Below, piece after piece: positions 37,009 to 48,369 of a stretch of 54,261 bases of DNA. The position numbers and the translations under genes are program-made. The number at the start of each line of letters is the position of its first letter. Within the stretch, counting starts at the first letter, position 1. Location of the stretch: positions 1 to 54,261 of the forward strand of contig CASDUO010000006.1 in the NCBI GenBank assembly GCA_949284065.1. Direction: 5' to 3'. Source of the stretch: an uncultured Bacillota bacterium. GTDB lineage: Bacteria; Bacillota; Clostridia; Peptostreptococcales; Anaerovoracaceae. The notes below the pieces were generated by a model. That model had not been told where the DNA came from and did no database searches. It worked only from the letters and a program-made list of their open reading frames with translations.

Positions 37009-37233
37009 TCACTCTACTGTTTCCACCCTTTTTATTTCGGGATAACTCTCCTTGAGTATCCTTTCCACCACTCCTTTTATGGTCATCTGAGCTCCCGGAC
37101 AGCCTGCACAGTGTCCCTGGAGTCTTACTTTGACCACATTGTCGTCGGTGTACTCGACGAATTCGATGTCTCCGCCGTCTCTTTGCAAAAAGGGTCTTAT
37201 CTGATCGAGCCCCGCCTTGATTTTATCTTCCAT
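37009..37233 (-). CDS. NifU C-terminal domain Fe-S scaffold (Nfu)
   Basis: A 74-residue protein made only of the NifU-C domain. The Fe-S ligands are Cys42 and Cys45 in His-Cys-Ala-Gly-Cys-Pro-Gly, and Arg-Asp-Gly-Gly-Asp-Ile-Glu near 18-24 is typical. It carries or stores a 4Fe-4S cluster for delivery to target proteins, such as the ferredoxin and other Fe-S enzymes expected in this anaerobe. It is first in the convoy 37233 to 28903. Confidence 0.92.
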   Translation of the reverse strand: MEDKIKAGLDQIRPFLQRDGGDIEFVEYTDDNVVKVRLQGHCAGCPGAQMTIKGVVERILKESYPEIKRVETVE

Positions 37234-37543
37234 TTTCTCCCTCTTTCTTCATCCTGAAATAATCGTCCGTTAGGATTATACCACATATTACAGATTTGCA
37301 CTCCTTTAATCCCATTGTTTTTGCCCTTTTTATCGCGGCCCCTCCTCTTTACGTTTTTATCTTTCGATTTTTACAAAAAAATGATTACATCAACTTGACT
37401 TGGGTATACACATCATGAGAGTCTTATCATATAGGTTCAGTAGTACGAAGCGACAAGATTGAGCCGTGTACGATAAGGCCGACATTATCAAAAGTTTACA
37501 AAATCAAAGATAGTAAATACATACAGCAAGGAGGAAAACAACT
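37234..37543. other. 310-base divergent region between nfu and reverse rubrerythrin
   Basis: The minus strand has a perfect TATAAT at 37280-37275 with a preceding TGG, about 40 bases before nfu; the -35 region is poor. On the plus side TTGACT occurs near 37396, but I see no -10 at proper distance. No PerR-like dyad or riboswitch was recognised. Confidence 0.4.
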
Positions 37544-38086
37544 ATGAAATGGACATGTACGATTTGCGGTTATACTCACGAAGGAGCTGAAGCTCCGGAA
37601 GTTTGCCCTCAGTGCAAGGCCCCCAAGGAAAAGTTCACCAAGGCTGCCGAAGGAGAGAGATCCTGGGCTGCAGAGCACGTTATAGGTGTTGCAAAGGGCG
37701 TTGATCCTGAAATCATCCAGGGCCTCAGAGAGAACTTCAACGGCGAGTGCACCGAAGTCGGTATGTATCTGGCAATGAGCAGAGTCGCTCATAGAGAAGG
37801 ATATCCCGAAATCGGTCTGTACTGGGAAAAAGCCGCTTTTGAAGAGGCAGAACACGCTGCAAAATTTGCAGAACTTCTCGGCGAAGTCGTTACGGATTCC
37901 ACCAAAAAGAATCTGGAAATGCGAGTAGACGCTGAGCACGGAGCTACGGAAGGAAAATTCCAGCTTGCCAAGAAAGCGAAAGAATTGAATCTGGACGCCA
38001 TCCACGATACAGTACACGAAATGGCAAGAGATGAGGCCAGACACGGAAAAGCCTTTGAAGGTCTTCTGAAGAGATACTTCGGCTGA
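37544..38086 (+). CDS. Reverse rubrerythrin (rubredoxin-first NADH peroxidase component)
   Basis: A 180-residue protein that reduces hydrogen peroxide in anaerobes. Unlike classical rubrerythrin, the rubredoxin domain is N-terminal (Cys5/Cys8 in Cys-Thr-Ile-Cys-Gly-Tyr and Cys21/24 in Cys-Pro-Gln-Cys). The diiron four-helix bundle follows, with Glu-Glu-Ala-Glu-His near 103-107 and Asp-Glu-Ala-Arg-His-Gly near 165-170. It probably helps the cell survive brief air exposure. AAGGAGG precedes ATG. Only ten bases separate its stop from dusB on the opposite strand. Confidence 0.94.
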   Translation: MKWTCTICGYTHEGAEAPEVCPQCKAPKEKFTKAAEGERSWAAEHVIGVAKGVDPEIIQGLRENFNGECTEVGMYLAMSRVAHREGYPEIGLYWEKAAFEEAEHAAKFAELLGEVVTDSTKKNLEMRVDAEHGATEGKFQLAKKAKELNLDAIHDTVHEMARDEARHGKAFEGLLKRYFG

Positions 38087-38096
38087 TCATCGAATA

Positions 38097-39071
38097 TTAC
38101 AGGACCGCCTGTTCGTATTCTTCGACAGTCTCGAAAAACGAGCGGGCGGTTTTTATTTGGTTCACACTCCTGCGCAAAGCTGCCACTCCGGGCTCGCCTT
38201 TGAAATACCAGCCTATGTGTTTTCTTATTTCGTTTACGGCCACTCTTTCCCCTTTCTCTTTATATATAAGGTCGAAGTGCCGGCAGATCATGTCTGCCTT
38301 TTCTTTTTTTGAAGGGGGCTCCGGTTTCTCTCCGTCTCTCCAGAGAGCCACCGCATCCCGGAATATCCACGGGTTCCCTAGAGCTCCTCTTGCTATCATC
38401 ACCATATCACAGCCTGTCTCATCCATCATGGCGACAGCATCCTCTCCCGTGAACACATCTCCGTTGCCCATCACCGGTATATCCACAGCTTCTTTCACTG
38501 CCCGTATCATGGCCCGGTCTGCCTTTCCCGAATAGAACTGTTCTCTCGTCCTGCCGTGTACGGCTATACCGGAAGCTCCTGCCGCCGCCACTGCCTTTGC
38601 CACTTCCACACAGTTTACGGAATCGCTGCTCCAGCCTGTGCGTATCTTCGCCGTTACCGGTTTTCCGGCATCCCTTACCATAACTTCCACAAGACGGTAA
38701 ACCAGATCGGGATCCCGCAACAATGCCGAGCCTTCTCCGTTCTTCACTATTTTGGGCACAGGACATCCCATATTGATGTCCAGTATGTCATTGTCCCTGC
38801 CTTTGAGTCTCCGCACCGTTTCTCCTATGACCTCCGGCACCGATCCGAATATCTGATATGCCACCGGCTTTTCCTCCGGAGTCACCTTCAAAAGCTGCTC
38901 CGTGTTTTCACTGCCGTATATTAGTCCCTTGCCGCTGACCATTTCCGTATACACCAAAGCAGCTCCCTGCTCTTTATAAAGAGTCCTGGAGGCAATATCC
39001 GTTATGCCTGCCAGAGGAGCCGCTACAAAAGGGTTATCCAGTTTTACATCCCCTATGCTTATCTCACCCAT
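38097..39071 (-). CDS. dusB: tRNA-dihydrouridine synthase
   Basis: A 324-residue FMN enzyme that reduces uridines in tRNA D-loops. Marks are Pro-Leu-Ala-Gly-Ile-Thr-Asp near the start, the catalytic Cys in Asn-Met-Gly-Cys-Pro-Val-Pro-Lys (about 96-103) and Gly-Asn-Gly-Asp-Val near 225. I chose ATG 39071; it overlaps the coaX stop by eight bases (ATGGGTGA), indicating coupled translation. The longer frame inside coaX would not match the family start. Confidence 0.94.
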   Translation of the reverse strand: MGEISIGDVKLDNPFVAAPLAGITDIASRTLYKEQGAALVYTEMVSGKGLIYGSENTEQLLKVTPEEKPVAYQIFGSVPEVIGETVRRLKGRDNDILDINMGCPVPKIVKNGEGSALLRDPDLVYRLVEVMVRDAGKPVTAKIRTGWSSDSVNCVEVAKAVAAAGASGIAVHGRTREQFYSGKADRAMIRAVKEAVDIPVMGNGDVFTGEDAVAMMDETGCDMVMIARGALGNPWIFRDAVALWRDGEKPEPPSKKEKADMICRHFDLIYKEKGERVAVNEIRKHIGWYFKGEPGVAALRRSVNQIKTARSFFETVEEYEQAVL

Positions 39072-39900
39072 ATGCCTTATTGCTTTTGTTGCCGTGGCTG
39101 TTGTTCCTTCTGCCTCCGGCCCTGTTCTTTTCATATATTATCCGCAGACCTTCCAGAGTGAGCATCTTATCCACCACATCTATACAGTCCAGCCCGTCGT
39201 CTATGAGATTCGCAAGACCTCCTGTGGCTATCACCTTCACCGGCCTGTCTGATTCCGTTATCTCCTCGAGTTCCTTCCTCATCTTTTTGACTATATGATC
39301 CACCACTCCCATATGTCCGTAGACCAGTCCGGACTGCATGGATTGTATGGTGTTCTTACATATGACTCTTCCCGGTTCTTCCAATTCCACTTTGGGGAGT
39401 TTGGCTGTTTTTTCGAAAAGGGCTTCTGACGATATCTTAAGACCCGGCGCTATGGTCCCTCCCAAATATTCCGCTTTTTCACTTACGGCACAAAAGGTGG
39501 TGGCAGTACCGAAATCTATGACTACCAGCGGACCTCCATATTTTTCATATGCCGCCACGGCGTTCACTATCCTGTCGGCGCCTACCTGCTTCGGATTGTC
39601 GTATTTTATGATAAGCCCGGTCTTCACTCCCGACTCTATCACCAGCGCACGTTTTTTGAAATACTTCTGAGAAAGGTGCTGTATGGTATACAGGACTGAA
39701 GGAACTACAGTGGAAACTATCACATCGTCTACCTTTCCCAAATCAAGTCCCACATAAGAAAAAAGCTGGTTTATTATCATCCCGTACTCGTCTGCGCTCT
39801 TGTTGTTATCCGTTTCAAGGCGCCAGTTCTGGATGAGTTTACCATCTTCAAACACACCTAATACTATATTGGTGTTTCCCACATCAAAAGCCAGTAGCAT
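39064..39900 (-). CDS. coaX: Type III pantothenate kinase
   Basis: A 278-residue ASKHA-fold kinase that phosphorylates pantothenate as the first step to CoA. It has Phe-Asp-Val-Gly-Asn-Thr-Asn at 5-11, Gly-Ala-Asp-Arg-Ile-Val-Asn-Ala near 107-114, and Asp-Phe-Gly-Thr-Ala-Thr-Thr near 129-135. Length is slightly over the usual about 255-260 because of a basic, Asn/Lys-rich C-terminal tail. It is coupled to dusB. Confidence 0.96.
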   Translation of the reverse strand: MLLAFDVGNTNIVLGVFEDGKLIQNWRLETDNNKSADEYGMIINQLFSYVGLDLGKVDDVIVSTVVPSVLYTIQHLSQKYFKKRALVIESGVKTGLIIKYDNPKQVGADRIVNAVAAYEKYGGPLVVIDFGTATTFCAVSEKAEYLGGTIAPGLKISSEALFEKTAKLPKVELEEPGRVICKNTIQSMQSGLVYGHMGVVDHIVKKMRKELEEITESDRPVKVIATGGLANLIDDGLDCIDVVDKMLTLEGLRIIYEKNRAGGRRNNSHGNKSNKAYG

Positions 39901-39958
39901 GGTCCTCTCCCTTCACTCTGCGTATGATATGTTTCCGTTTTTCTGTTTTATAAAAATA

Positions 39959-39978
39959 GGGCACTCAAAAGAGTGCCC
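39959..39978 (-). terminator. Intrinsic terminator of the decarboxylase operon
   Basis: GGGCACTC and its exact complement around a four-base loop. On the minus strand it is followed by TATTTTTAT. It sits 13 bases after the biotin-carrier stop codon. Confidence 0.9.
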
Positions 39979-39990
39979 TTTATATCATCG

Positions 39991-40407
39991 CTATTTCAAA
40001 GATACCAGTGGATCTCCCGAATTTACCGATGCGCCCTTGCTCGTCAGTACAGCGTCTACCGTTCCGTTTGCCGGAGCCATGATCTCGTTTTCCATCTTCA
40101 TAGCTTCCAGGATCAGGAGGACTTCACCTTCTTGTACTGCCTGTCCGGGGCTCACTTTTATGTCCAGAACTGTTCCGGGCATGGGAGACTCTACGGTCTG
40201 TGCTCCCGCCGAAGGTGCTGCTGCCGCAGGTGCAGGTTCAGCTGCGGGTGCAGGTGCAGGTTCAGCTGCGGGTGCAGGTTCAGCTGCAGGTGCAGGTTCA
40301 GCTGCAGGTGCGGGTTTCGCTGCAGGTGCTGCAGGTGCTCCGCCGCTCGTTTCTTCTACTTCTACTGCGTATGTCACGCCATTTACTGTTACATTGAACT
40401 GTTTCAT
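39991..40407 (-). CDS. Biotin carrier subunit of sodium-pumping decarboxylase
   Basis: A 138-residue protein with three parts: an N-terminal strand-rich region, an Ala/Pro/Glu flexible linker (about 22-66), and a biotinyl domain with the biotin attachment Lys in Glu-Ala-Met-Lys-Met. It carries carboxybiotin between the carboxyltransferase and the membrane subunit. ATG 40407 has GGAGAAAG upstream. It is the last gene after oadG-like and mmdA and closes with the terminator at 39959-39978. Confidence 0.94.
   Translation of the reverse strand: MKQFNVTVNGVTYAVEVEETSGGAPAAPAAKPAPAAEPAPAAEPAPAAEPAPAPAAEPAPAAAAPSAGAQTVESPMPGTVLDIKVSPGQAVQEGEVLLILEAMKMENEIMAPANGTVDAVLTSKGASVNSGDPLVSLK
40206..40340. 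repeat. Tandem about 18-base units coding an Ala-Pro-Glu linker
   Basis: Near-identical units (GCAGGTTCAGCTGCGGGT and variants) repeat about four to five times on the plus strand and encode Pro-Ala-Ala-Glu-Pro-Ala on the minus strand. Such linker repeats are length-variable between strains because copies can be gained or lost. Confidence 0.85.
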
Positions 40408-40430
40408 TTGCTTTCTCCTTTTACACAAAA

Positions 40431-40874
40431 TCAAACTTTCCTGCTATCTATACATTCGCTGCGCCCTGCATTGAGCCACGCAGTAGTCTGTCCGGAAACC
40501 CTTCGTATTTTTCTCACCACCAGGTTGGACTTCACCTCGTCTCCGTCAAACGCGGCTATGGCTGCGGCTATGACCGCAGCTATGACGTCTCCCTGCTCAT
40601 CCTTTTCCGTCACCGCTTCAGCCGACGCCGGCGCAGATGCTGCCGCAGGAGCTTCGGCTGCTGTCACAGGAGCCTCTGCACTTTTATCATCCTTTTTTTT
40701 TGTGGTTCCGTTCACTATCCTTCCCATGACCGCTATGAGGATCCACAAGAGTATGAGCACTAAGAATGTCATTCCCATCCCCATAAGTGCCGTGACTCCT
40801 GATCCCGCCATCTTCTCTCCAAAGGAGAGACTATGCATCAATTCGGGGTCGGCAAACTGTTCCATCAAACTCAT
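40431..40874 (-). CDS. OadG-like small membrane subunit of decarboxylase
   Basis: A 147-residue protein with one membrane helix (about 27-50, after Met-Gly-Met-Gly-Met) and an Ala/Glu-rich cytoplasmic tail. It matches the gamma/delta assembly subunit of oxaloacetate, methylmalonyl-CoA and glutaconyl-CoA decarboxylases, which ties the complex together. It is 23 bases before the biotin-carrier gene in the same operon. Confidence 0.85.
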   Translation of the reverse strand: MSLMEQFADPELMHSLSFGEKMAGSGVTALMGMGMTFLVLILLWILIAVMGRIVNGTTKKKDDKSAEAPVTAAEAPAAASAPASAEAVTEKDEQGDVIAAVIAAAIAAFDGDEVKSNLVVRKIRRVSGQTTAWLNAGRSECIDSRKV

Positions 40875-40897
40875 AACACTGCCTCCTTATACAAATC

Positions 40898-42445
40898 TTA
40901 CAGCGGGATATTGCCGTGCTTCTTGGCAGGCAGACTGCCCTTCTTGGTAGTCAGCATGTCAAACGCGCTTATTATCCTCTGTCTTGCCGTTGCCGGCTCT
41001 ATTACGTCATCTACATATCCCATTTCGGCCGCTCTGTAAGGATTGTTGAATTTTTCCTCATATTCAGCGATCTTTTCTTTGGTCTTAGCTACCGGATCTG
41101 CAGATTCTTTTATCTCTTTCTTGACGCTGGAAATTATATTGGCGGCTCCCGATGCCCCCATTACTGCGATCTGAGCAGAAGGCCATGCGAGCACCATATC
41201 GGAACCCAGTTCCTTATTGCACATACCTATATAGGCACCGCCATACGCTTTCCTCGTTATCATGGTCACCAGCGGAACTGTAGCCTCACAGTATGCATAG
41301 AGCATCTTTGCGCCGTGTCTGATTATGCCGCCCCACTCCTGGTCCGTTCCTGGAAGGAATCCGGGCACATCCTCTATTGTCAGTATGGGGATGTTGAACG
41401 CGTCGCACCTTCTGATGAACCTTGCCGCTTTGTCAGACGCATTGATGCCTATACATCCGGCCTCGAATTTAGGCTGGTTCGCCACCACGCCTACGGTACG
41501 TCCATCCATCCTTATGAAACAGGTGATCATATTCTTTGCAAAGCTCTTTGCCACATCAAGTATCTCGCCATTATCTGCAAGACCTTTTATGATATCATAC
41601 ATATCATAAGCTTTGTTGGGATTGTCCGGTATTATTTCGTTGAACTCGGGGATCAGTCTGTTGGGATCGTCCGTGCTCTCATATTCCGGGGGATTTTCCA
41701 TATTGTTTGAAGGGAAGTAACTCAGCAGATTCCTTACCTGCATGAGAGTATCCTCGTCATCTTTACCGATAAAGTGGGAGTTCCCGCTCTTTCTCATATT
41801 GGATTTTGCTCCTCCGAGATCTTCCGAGGAAACTTCCTCACCTGTTACTGTTTTTATTACCTGAGGTCCCGTTATGAACATCTGGCTCGTCTTATCCACC
41901 ATGAATATGAAGTCGGTGATCGCCGGTGAATAAACTGCTCCGCCTGCACAAGGTCCCATTATTACGGATATCTGCGGGATGACACCTGAGGAAATGGTGT
42001 TGTTTTTGAATATCTTGCCAAATCCGGAAAGGGCATTGACACCTTCTTCTACTCTGGCACCGCCGGAGTCATTGAGCCCTACTATGGGAGCTCCCATTTT
42101 CAGCGCCATTCCCTGCACTTTTACGATCTTCTCCGCATGATATTCACCTAAAGACCCGCCTATCACGGTGAAGTCCTGTGCGAATGCAAATACTAATCTG
42201 CCGTCCACTGTTCCGTACCCGGTCACTACACCGTCGCCGTGGAATTTCTTTTCAGGCATATCGAAGTTGTTACATCTGTGAGATACGAATGTGTCTATCT
42301 CAACAAAGCTGCCTTCGTCAAATAATATGTCCAATCTCTCCCTGGCTGTCAACTTGCCCCTATCGTGCTGGGCCTGTATTCGCTTTTCGCCGCCGCCCAT
42401 AGCTATTTTCGCTTTGTATTCGCGCAGTTGTTCAAGCTTGTTCAT
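40898..42445 (-). CDS. mmdA: Methylmalonyl-CoA decarboxylase carboxyltransferase subunit (MmdA-type)
   Basis: A 515-residue biotin-dependent acyl-CoA carboxyltransferase. Crotonase-like N and C halves are visible; Gly-Gly-Ala-Arg-Val-Glu-Glu-Gly near 127-134 and Gly-Ala-Ser-Gly-Ala-Ala near 430 are CoA- and biotin-binding signatures. It takes the carboxyl group from (S)-methylmalonyl-CoA to biotin on the carrier. Glutaconyl-CoA decarboxylase alpha subunits are longer (about 585), and propionyl-CoA carboxylase beta is the main alternative. The OadG-like and carrier neighbours favour the sodium-pump type. The operon lacks the large membrane beta subunit. Confidence 0.9.
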   Translation of the reverse strand: MNKLEQLREYKAKIAMGGGEKRIQAQHDRGKLTARERLDILFDEGSFVEIDTFVSHRCNNFDMPEKKFHGDGVVTGYGTVDGRLVFAFAQDFTVIGGSLGEYHAEKIVKVQGMALKMGAPIVGLNDSGGARVEEGVNALSGFGKIFKNNTISSGVIPQISVIMGPCAGGAVYSPAITDFIFMVDKTSQMFITGPQVIKTVTGEEVSSEDLGGAKSNMRKSGNSHFIGKDDEDTLMQVRNLLSYFPSNNMENPPEYESTDDPNRLIPEFNEIIPDNPNKAYDMYDIIKGLADNGEILDVAKSFAKNMITCFIRMDGRTVGVVANQPKFEAGCIGINASDKAARFIRRCDAFNIPILTIEDVPGFLPGTDQEWGGIIRHGAKMLYAYCEATVPLVTMITRKAYGGAYIGMCNKELGSDMVLAWPSAQIAVMGASGAANIISSVKKEIKESADPVAKTKEKIAEYEEKFNNPYRAAEMGYVDDVIEPATARQRIISAFDMLTTKKGSLPAKKHGNIPL

Positions 42446-42504
42446 ATACGTTCCTCCTTAATCCTTTGGATTATTTGTTTGCTCGGCAGGTAAAACATGC
42501 CGAC

Positions 42505-42533
42505 ATTATAACACACGCCCTTTTCATTTTCAA
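42505..42533 (-). promoter_or_regulatory. Sigma-A promoter of decarboxylase operon with nearby dyad
   Basis: Minus strand shows TTGAAA, a 17-base spacer and TATAAT. Immediately downstream, the imperfect palindrome GGCATGTTTTACCTGCC (42501-42485) covers the expected start region and could be an operator. Confidence 0.75.
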
Positions 42534-42630
42534 CCCGGTTTCAGATGTATACATTACGCATAATCATTGATATTTACAGGGTTCTACGGGTTCTCTCCCC
42601 CGTCCCCGCCGGTCCGTTTCATATAGGCCT

Positions 42631-43821
42631 TCACACCTGTTTTCCGTATTCTTCCGCCAGCTTTCTGAACTTGTCTATGGAATCCCTGACCGTCTTCTCA
42701 GAGACACAATAGGCCAGTCTCACATAGCCGGGACCCATGAAAGACCTTCCGGGCACCATGAGTATGTTGTATTTTTTGGCAGCCTTGCAGAATTCCCTTT
42801 CATCTTCCACCGGGGATCTTACCCAGAGGTAGAAAGCCCCTTTAGGCAACGTACACTCGAAGCCGCAGTCTCTGAGTCCGTTATAGAGTGCCTTTCTGTT
42901 CCTGTCATAAAAATCTATGTCCGCTTTGCAGTCTGCGCATCTTTTGATCACACGCTGTATGAGCGACGGAGCGTTGACACAGCCGCTTATCCTGTTAGCT
43001 CCCGTAGCCGCCTCTATGAGGGTCTCAGCGTCATCGGCCTCATCGGGTATCAAAAGATATCCTATCCTCTCTCCCGGAAGGGACAGGGTCTTGCTGTAGG
43101 AATACCCCACCATCGTGTTGTTATAGAAATCAGGTATCCACGGCACCTTCGCTCCGTCATATACCAGCTCTCTGTAGGGTTCGTCGGAAATGATGTATAT
43201 CTCTTTCCCCGTCTTCTCCTGGGCTTCATACATGACTTCCGCTATAGACTTTATCACATCTTCATCGTATACCACTCCCGTAGGATTGTTGGGATTGTTG
43301 ATTATGACCGCCTTGGTCCTGTCGCTTATCTTTTTTCTAAGATCATCGACATCAGGGGTAAAATCCTCTTTCGTATCTACCGGTACGACCTTTCCGTCAT
43401 AATTATCCACATACCAGTTATACTCCAAAAAATAGGGTGCGAAAATAAGGACCTCGTCTCCTCTGTTTATGACAGTCTTGAGGGCTACATTGAGACTGCT
43501 GCCTGCCCCCACGGTCATTATGAGATTCTTCCCGCTGTATGAAGTGCCCTTTTCTTTGTTGATCTGCTCAGCAAGAGTCTGTCTCACATCATCATATCCT
43601 GCGTTGTTCATATAGCCGTGGACAAAAAGTGAGTCCTCTTCTTCAAGTATGTCGAGTATAGCCTGTTTCACCTCTTCAGGCGCCGGTACGTTGGGATTTC
43701 CTATGGAAAAATCGAATACGTTTTCTTCGCCGTACTTTTCCTTTAATTTGCCGCCTTCTTCAAACATCGCACGGACTGTAGAGTTGTTTGCCACCAAAGG
43801 TTTTAGTTTTTCCGAGATCAT
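42631..43821 (-). CDS. PLP-dependent aminotransferase (class I, aspartate-type)
   Basis: A 396-residue fold-type I aminotransferase. The PLP Lys is in Ser-Tyr-Ser-Lys-Thr-Leu (about 234-239), and Asn-Asn-Pro-Asn-Asn-Pro-Thr-Gly near 174-181 is the standard substrate-cofactor region. Substrate class (aspartate, alanine or aromatic) cannot be fixed. AAGGAG precedes ATG. It lies 64 bases after the ornithine-cyclodeaminase-like gene and may share a message with it. Confidence 0.9.
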   Translation of the reverse strand: MISEKLKPLVANNSTVRAMFEEGGKLKEKYGEENVFDFSIGNPNVPAPEEVKQAILDILEEEDSLFVHGYMNNAGYDDVRQTLAEQINKEKGTSYSGKNLIMTVGAGSSLNVALKTVINRGDEVLIFAPYFLEYNWYVDNYDGKVVPVDTKEDFTPDVDDLRKKISDRTKAVIINNPNNPTGVVYDEDVIKSIAEVMYEAQEKTGKEIYIISDEPYRELVYDGAKVPWIPDFYNNTMVGYSYSKTLSLPGERIGYLLIPDEADDAETLIEAATGANRISGCVNAPSLIQRVIKRCADCKADIDFYDRNRKALYNGLRDCGFECTLPKGAFYLWVRSPVEDEREFCKAAKKYNILMVPGRSFMGPGYVRLAYCVSEKTVRDSIDKFRKLAEEYGKQV

Positions 43822-43885
43822 TTCCGCTCCTTATTTTTTCTGTCAAGTTTTACGATCGTTTCACCATTACCGGACCTGCTTCCGG

Positions 43886-44977
43886 TCATTCCGTGAGATT
43901 CTTAGCCAGATTGCACACGAAATCCTGCACATTGGTCACTATGCCTCTAGACCCCAGGCTTCCCCTGTCGGAAAGTTTGTTCACCGCAAACTCCGTGGTG
44001 TCCACTATATAGAAGAATATGGGTCTTTTGACCCCTTCAGACGTCACTCTGAACACGGGAGTCATATTGCCTGTTGCGATGGTATGGAGAGTAGTCGCCA
44101 TCCCTATGACCGTTGTGGCCTTTTTTATATAAGACCTCATAGTGTCCTGACCTATATATGTATGCTCCAACACTTCAGGCAGGGGGCCGTCGTCTCTGAT
44201 GGAACCGTTGAGCACAAAGGGGACATTGTTTTTCACACAGCTGTATATTATCCCTTCATCGATCCCCTCTTCCCTGATGAATCTTTCGATGGAGCCGTGA
44301 TAGTTCACTCTGTTGATAGTATCTATATGGTTATAATGGCCGTTGTAGTGATGGCGCTGGTTATATATGTCAGCTCCCAGAGCCGTCCCGTGATATGCCG
44401 CCTCCAGGTCATGGGTCGCCAGAGCATTCCCCGCAAGGACCGCATCGGCATATCCGTTATCTATGAGGCTCGAAAAAGCTTTCCTGGCCAGATTGTCAAA
44501 AGCGCAGGCGGGACCCAGGACCCAAAGTATGTTTCCGTATTTTTTTTCATGCTCCATTATTTCATACAGAGCATCGTAATCGCAGCCGAACCCGGTCTCC
44601 CTGCTCCTGCCCTGCCTGAAGGAAAAAGGCTTGTCCACATCGAATTCTTCCTGGACGAAACAGTGTGTGTGTACGAATATCCCTTCTTCGCAGTCTTCCG
44701 TCCTTCCCACCACTACCATGTCGCCTTTTTTGAGGTTCCTGAACTCCCTGATGAAGATCTTTCCGTTTTCATATACGGGAAGACAGTCCATCCTGGATTC
44801 CTCTGCAAGTATCCACTGTCCGTCGATCTTGAAATACTCCGGAAAAATGGATGTAGCGTGGAAGTTTTCCGGCGCCACCATATCCTTGGGGCACGGCATG
44901 AGCACCGCATCGGGAGCCGATACGAACTCTTCCATACTGAAATCAGGTTCTATGTATTCTTGTAATTTGAAACTCAT
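43886..44977 (-). CDS. TIGR00300 / LOR-SDH-domain protein, ornithine cyclodeaminase-like
   Basis: A 363-residue protein of the family known from archaea (ArcEarly type) and from the C-terminus of cyanobacterial AgrE, whose tested members turn ornithine into proline and ammonia with NAD. Marks are the His-Thr-His segment and the Rossmann-like middle with Gly-Asn-Ala-Leu-Ala-Thr-His-Asp-Leu-Glu-Ala-Ala (about 182-193). The family shares little similarity with the usual ornithine cyclodeaminase. No arginine dihydrolase domain is attached. Its neighbour is an aminotransferase, which fits amino-acid catabolism. AGAGAGG stands before ATG. The product name is an inference from family similarity. Confidence 0.68.
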   Translation of the reverse strand: MSFKLQEYIEPDFSMEEFVSAPDAVLMPCPKDMVAPENFHATSIFPEYFKIDGQWILAEESRMDCLPVYENGKIFIREFRNLKKGDMVVVGRTEDCEEGIFVHTHCFVQEEFDVDKPFSFRQGRSRETGFGCDYDALYEIMEHEKKYGNILWVLGPACAFDNLARKAFSSLIDNGYADAVLAGNALATHDLEAAYHGTALGADIYNQRHHYNGHYNHIDTINRVNYHGSIERFIREEGIDEGIIYSCVKNNVPFVLNGSIRDDGPLPEVLEHTYIGQDTMRSYIKKATTVIGMATTLHTIATGNMTPVFRVTSEGVKRPIFFYIVDTTEFAVNKLSDRGSLGSRGIVTNVQDFVCNLAKNLTE

Positions 44978-44981
44978 ATGT

Positions 44982-48253
<3,272 letters not shown>

Positions 48254-48325
48254 TCTCTTCCATACCTTTCTCTATCTGTTATTCCATATGTCTCCAGCAA
48301 AAGCCTCCACTCTGCTGTAAACTTT

Positions 48326-48347
48326 CTCGGCGGCCGAAGCCGCCGAG
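48326..48347. terminator. GC-rich 9-bp hairpin after UPF0182 gene
   Basis: CTCGGCGGC, loop CGAA (TTCG on the minus strand), GCCGCCGAG. The TTCG tetraloop on the minus strand is unusually stable, but the following tail AAAGTTT has no T run, so factor-dependent pausing or RNA protection is possible rather than simple termination. Confidence 0.5.
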
Positions 48348-48369
48348 CACACCTGCGTCGCAGATGGGA

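Noticed and set aside
37396..37430. Sigma-A promoter for reverse rubrerythrin from TTGACT
   Set aside because: No -10 box lies 16-18 bases downstream.
40206..40340. CRISPR-like array
   Set aside because: The repeats have no spacers and encode the Ala-Pro-Glu linker of the biotin carrier in frame.
40898..42445. Glutaconyl-CoA decarboxylase alpha subunit
   Set aside because: That subunit is longer (about 585 residues); 515 residues and the sequence pattern fit MmdA better.
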